The notes under the pieces: model-generated
The model's database searches: none
What the model saw: the letters and a program-made list of their open reading frames with translations, nothing else
Told to the model about the DNA's origin: nothing
Source: Desulfotignum sp.
GTDB taxonomy: Bacteria > Desulfobacterota > Desulfobacteria > Desulfobacterales > Desulfobacteraceae
NCBI GenBank assembly: GCA_011390235.1
Contig: JAABSS010000444.1
Coordinates: forward strand, 1-8,681
Length of the DNA stretch: 8,681 bases
Direction of reading: 5' to 3'
Shown: positions 5,984 through 8,681 of the stretch, one piece after another
How the letters are laid out: each line of letters starts with the position of its first letter
How positions within the stretch are numbered: position 1 is the stretch's first letter
Translations under genes and position numbers: made by a program

Positions 5984-7654
5984 CTAAACTCCTGCTGCCT
6001 GACTGGGCGGTTGTCTGTTAGAAAGCTGTGCCAGCACCTCTTTTGCAGGGCCGTACATGGCCGGCCTGCCCTCTTTGATCATCAACAGCTTGTCTGTATG
6101 CATCAAAATCTTCGGCCGGTCCGACACCACAATGGTGGTGGTTCTGCTGTGTTTTACTTGTTCCAGGCAGTGCAGCAGCATCTGCAGCCCCTGGTCATCC
6201 AGATGGGTATGGGGCTCATCCAGCACCAGCAGTTTCGGGTCATCATACAATGCCCTGGCAAGGCTGATGCCCTGGCACTGGCCGGCGGACAGGTTGCTGC
6301 CGGACCCTTCCACCAGGGTATCATACCCATTGGCAAGGGAGAGAACCATCTCATGGACACCGGCTGTTTTTGCCGCTGCCACCACCTTGTCCGGGTCCGG
6401 GTCCTGGAGGCGGGCAATGTTCTGTGCCACGCTCACAGGAAACAGTGTGGGTTTCTGGGGCAGATACCCTGTATATCTGCCCAGGTCCTGTTCCGGCCAC
6501 TGGCGGATTTCCGCGCCGTCCAGCCGGATTTTACCACCGGACGGGGTCCAGATCCCCAGCAGCACCCGGCACAGGCTGGTTTTGCCGGCCGAGGAAGGCC
6601 CCAGAATCCCCAGCATCTCCCCGGGGGCCAGGTCAAATGAGATATTGAAGAGTACGGGCCTGCCGGCCAGGGCAAGGGTGACCCCTTCTGCGGCAAATTT
6701 TCCCGCAGGTTCCGGCAGGGAGAGTTTTTCCTCCTCAGGCGTTACATCCACAAAGGTGCGCAGCCGCCGATAGGCCCCTGCCGCTGTAATGGCGGATGTC
6801 ATGTCTGCCAGGCGCAGCTCCAGGAAAAAAAACAGCCGCACACCGATGACCACTGCAGCCAGGATCTCTCCCTGGGTGATCTCTTCGGCAAAAAACACAA
6901 ACACCCCGGCCCCGAACACCACTGCCGGCCCGGCCACCTGGATCAGCCGGATCACCATGCCGATGCCGGCATGCAGGGCATCAGCCCCTGACCGGGTTGA
7001 CAAGACGGGCTTCTGCCGATTTTGAAAGATTTTGATCAGGGCCGGCAGCATCTGCATGCCGGACAGCAGCCGGGCCTGTTTCAGGCAGTCCTCTGCAAAG
7101 GCGGCATTGGCGGCAGAAGCGGTGTCTGCCGCGGCATACCGTTTTTTTTGCGTCACCCACAAAAGGGCCTGAAATACAATGGCCAGAAACAGGGCTGCAG
7201 CAGCCAGAATGCCCACCAGCGGATGGATGATCACAAGCACGGCCAGGTATGCCAGCACCCACGGCAGTTCCAGAAAAGCATACAGCTGTCCGGCAGCAGC
7301 GGCACGGCGCACGGTTTCAAGATCCCCGAGGCCACGGGTGTAGCCTTTCTGCAGGGTTCCGGCCATGTCTTTGCACATGGATGCCATGACATTGGGTTCC
7401 ATCTCCCGCACCAGCCGGTCACCGGCCTGGGCCAGTATGCGCCGCTGCAGATACCCCATGAACACCACTGCCAGCAGGGCGATAAGCAGCCCCAGGCTCA
7501 ACGTATACAGGGTGGACCTGCTGAAGCTGAACAACACCTTGTCATAGACAACCATCATGTAGACCGGCACTGACAGGTAGATCAGGTTGGCACAGGTGCT
7601 GAAAACAGCGGCGAACAGAAAGTATCCAGGCCGGAATTTCATCCTTTTTTGCAT
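5984..7654 (-). CDS. T1SS permease/ATPase of PrtD type with altered ATPase motifs (second ABC subunit)
   Basis: A 556-residue fused ABC exporter. The membrane domain (about 10-300) opens with YFLFAAVFSTCANLIYLSVPVYMM, the PrtD/AprD/HasD pattern, with no C39 peptidase domain before it. In the nucleotide-binding domain (about 320-540), Walker A is GPSSAGKTS (352-360), the Q-loop is GYLPQ (396-400), and Walker B with catalytic Glu is LLVLDEP (475-481). Two motifs are off consensus. The signature is LSAGQ followed by CQG (455-462) instead of LSGGQRQR, and the switch-histidine position is Asp512 in VVSDRP. The D-loop region (HTHLD) is also atypical. This suggests the weaker half of an ABC heterodimer with the gene upstream. 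ATG 7654 overlaps the upstream stop as TGATG, with GGAG 8 bases before it. An in-frame TTG at 7657 is possible but has poorer spacing. The stop TAG is 2 bases from the adaptor start. Confidence 0.95.
   Translation of the reverse strand: MQKRMKFRPGYFLFAAVFSTCANLIYLSVPVYMMVVYDKVLFSFSRSTLYTLSLGLLIALLAVVFMGYLQRRILAQAGDRLVREMEPNVMASMCKDMAGTLQKGYTRGLGDLETVRRAAAAGQLYAFLELPWVLAYLAVLVIIHPLVGILAAAALFLAIVFQALLWVTQKKRYAAADTASAANAAFAEDCLKQARLLSGMQMLPALIKIFQNRQKPVLSTRSGADALHAGIGMVIRLIQVAGPAVVFGAGVFVFFAEEITQGEILAAVVIGVRLFFFLELRLADMTSAITAAGAYRRLRTFVDVTPEEEKLSLPEPAGKFAAEGVTLALAGRPVLFNISFDLAPGEMLGILGPSSAGKTSLCRVLLGIWTPSGGKIRLDGAEIRQWPEQDLGRYTGYLPQKPTLFPVSVAQNIARLQDPDPDKVVAAAKTAGVHEMVLSLANGYDTLVEGSGSNLSAGQCQGISLARALYDDPKLLVLDEPHTHLDDQGLQMLLHCLEQVKHSRTTTIVVSDRPKILMHTDKLLMIKEGRPAMYGPAKEVLAQLSNRQPPSQAAGV
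5989..5993 (-). promoter_or_regulatory. Ribosome binding site of the HlyD-type gene
   Basis: AGGAG on the minus strand, 7 bases before ATG 5981, placed inside the last codons of the upstream ABC gene. This implies coupled translation of exporter and adaptor. Confidence 0.7.
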
Positions 7655-8681
7655 CAATTATTCTCCATCATTTGTCCAAACATCTTTGTTCTGTCTCCAA
7701 AACCGGTCATTTTCCCGTCCTGCAGGACCAGAACCTTGTCCACAGCCTGCAGCAGCTGGGGTTTGTGGGTGATCATTATGGTGGTGGTGCCCATCTGCTT
7801 GAGCCTTTTGAGTGCGGCCATCAATGCAGCGTCCCCTGCCTCGTCCAGGTTGGCGTCCGGTTCATCCAGGATCACCAGCCGGGGATTTTTGTACAGGGCC
7901 CGGGCCAGGCCCACCCGCTGGCGCTGCCCCCCGGAAATGTTAAGGCCGAACTCACCGATCTGTGTGTCATATCCGCCGGCAAATCCCAGTATCACCTCAT
8001 GGGCACCTGCCAGGAGGGCCGCATCCACCACCTTGTGGTCATCCACTTTGCCCATTCTGGCGATATTTTCACTCACGGTGCCGCTGAAAAGCTCCACCTG
8101 CTGGGGCAGGTACCCCAAAAACCGGCCCAGGCTTTCATTGTCCAATGTGGTGGTATCATGTCCGTCCAGGGCAACCTTTCCTTTGGTGGGTGCCCACATG
8201 CCCAGAATCAGCCGGCACAGGCATGTTTTGCCGGCCCCGTTGGGCCCCACAAGGCCCATGAACTCTCCGGGTTCCAGGGCAAAGTTGATATCTTCCAGCA
8301 CAGGGGTCTCATTGATGTGCAGGGAAACCCCGGCCACATCCAGGCGGCCTTCCAGGGTGTCCAGGCCCCTGGTCGGTGTGTCCTGTGCCTGGCGCAGCAG
8401 CTGTTTCAACCCGTCAAATGCGGTTTTGGCCCCGGCGGTCTGTTTCAAGGCACTGATGCCCTGGTTGACCGGGGCCAGGGCACGGCCCATAATAATGGAG
8501 GCGGCAATGATCACCCCGGGGTTGGCTTCGTTCATCAGCACCAGCACCGCACCCACCCCGAAAATCAGCACCTGCATCAACACCCCGAAACTGGCACCTG
8601 CAGCGGTAAAAAAGTTGTTTTTTTTGTCCACCTTTTCCTGGAAAGACAGTTCCGTATCATTGACAGCGGCAAACCCTTGTG
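7654..8681 (-). CDS. T1SS permease/ATPase of PrtD type with intact ATPase motifs (first ABC subunit; 5' part beyond window)
   Basis: The last 341 residues of a PrtD-type ABC exporter are visible. The frame stays open to the right edge: upstream of a GTG at 8631 it still reads family-like sequence (GFAAVNDTELSFQEK), so that GTG is not the start. About 200-250 N-terminal residues, mostly membrane helices, should lie outside. The end of the membrane domain shows the PrtD pattern, with LIFGVGAVLVLMNEANPGV followed by SIIMGRALAPVNQ. The ATPase domain is canonical: Walker A GPNGAGKT (8224-8247), Q-loop GYLPQ, signature ISGGQRQR with ISGGQ at 7924-7938, Walker B LVILDEP, and switch His in ITHKP (codon 7765-7767). 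The next gene aligns with it along the whole ATPase domain (shared GYLPQ, ENIAR/QNIAR, GYDT, LARALY, LDEP), so the two are paralogues. As the intact partner it probably provides the main ATPase activity of a heterodimeric exporter. Confidence 0.95.
   Translation of the reverse strand, partial: QGFAAVNDTELSFQEKVDKKNNFFTAAGASFGVLMQVLIFGVGAVLVLMNEANPGVIIAASIIMGRALAPVNQGISALKQTAGAKTAFDGLKQLLRQAQDTPTRGLDTLEGRLDVAGVSLHINETPVLEDINFALEPGEFMGLVGPNGAGKTCLCRLILGMWAPTKGKVALDGHDTTTLDNESLGRFLGYLPQQVELFSGTVSENIARMGKVDDHKVVDAALLAGAHEVILGFAGGYDTQIGEFGLNISGGQRQRVGLARALYKNPRLVILDEPDANLDEAGDAALMAALKRLKQMGTTTIMITHKPQLLQAVDKVLVLQDGKMTGFGDRTKMFGQMMENN
7663..7666 (-). promoter_or_regulatory. Ribosome binding site deciding the start of the second ABC gene
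   Basis: GGAG on the minus strand lies 8 bases before ATG 7654 but only 5 before the alternative TTG at 7657. Spacing and codon type favour the ATG, which shares its A with the TGA stop of the upstream gene. Confidence 0.65.

Noticed and set aside
5079..5987. A 302-codon open frame on the plus strand
   Set aside because: It is fully antisense to the HlyD-type gene. The translation mirrors the coiled-coil codons and shows no family motif.
8629..8631. GTG as the start of the first ABC gene
   Set aside because: The frame continues open to the window edge with family-like sequence, and starting here would delete the membrane domain. The gene is cut by the window, not short.
5984..8681. Bacteriocin/peptide exporter (C39-peptidase ABC) interpretation
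   Set aside because: The second ABC protein begins directly with PrtD-type membrane helices, with no N-terminal peptidase domain and no catalytic Cys/His pattern. The adaptor is of the PrtE type. The first ABC protein's N-terminus is out of view, so this is firm only for the second.
1..8681. CRISPR array, tRNA, rRNA, insertion sequence or integron
   Set aside because: No regularly spaced repeats, no cloverleaf-like sequence, no transposase or integrase frame and no terminal inverted repeats were seen by eye.

Overview
All six protein-coding genes lie on the minus strand, so transcription runs from the right edge of the window to the left. Gene content (a PrtD/HlyD-type type I secretion system, several glycosyltransferases, a Sec-type signal peptide) marks a Gram-negative bacterium. 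The GC-rich, CCGG/CCAGG-heavy codon use on the right and the domain mix suggest a Desulfobacterota-like (deltaproteobacterial) sulfate reducer. That taxonomic guess is inference only; no rRNA or marker gene is present.

Right part (about 3554-8681): a tightly packed operon. It starts with a PrtD-type exporter ATPase/permease that runs off the right edge. A second, non-identical PrtD-type ATPase/permease follows (start and stop overlap as TGATG), then an HlyD/PrtE-type membrane fusion protein (2-base gap), then a family-4 glycosyltransferase (4-base gap). The first ABC protein has textbook ATPase motifs. The second has a changed signature (LSAGQ, followed by CQG) and an Asp where the switch histidine belongs. 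The pair therefore looks like an asymmetric heterodimer rather than the usual T1SS homodimer. No TolC-type outer-membrane gene and no RTX-type substrate are in the window.

Middle (about 2108-3553): a compact nested palindrome directly after the glycosyltransferase stop codon, a candidate sigma-54 promoter, and a gene for an exported protein. That protein has two tandem CAP/SCP-like domains, the second apparently without the usual His/Glu residues, plus a C-terminal SdrD-B/carboxypeptidase-regulatory-like beta domain. If the promoter is real, the mRNA would begin about three bases before the start codon, which fits the missing Shine-Dalgarno sequence.

Left part (1-1994): a polytopic GT-C-like glycosyltransferase candidate overlaps (ATGA) a GT2-family, polyprenyl-phosphate-sugar-synthase-like gene that runs off the left edge. 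The two could work together: GT2 makes a lipid-linked sugar and the membrane enzyme transfers it on the periplasmic side. This part is visibly more AT-rich than the right part, with the change near 2.0-2.1 kb, so it may have a different history.

Taken together, the window looks like a surface/secretion locus in which a type I exporter is translationally tied to a cytoplasmic glycosyltransferase and sits next to an exported CAP protein and a lipid-linked sugar transfer module. A link between glycosylation and secretion is plausible but unproven.
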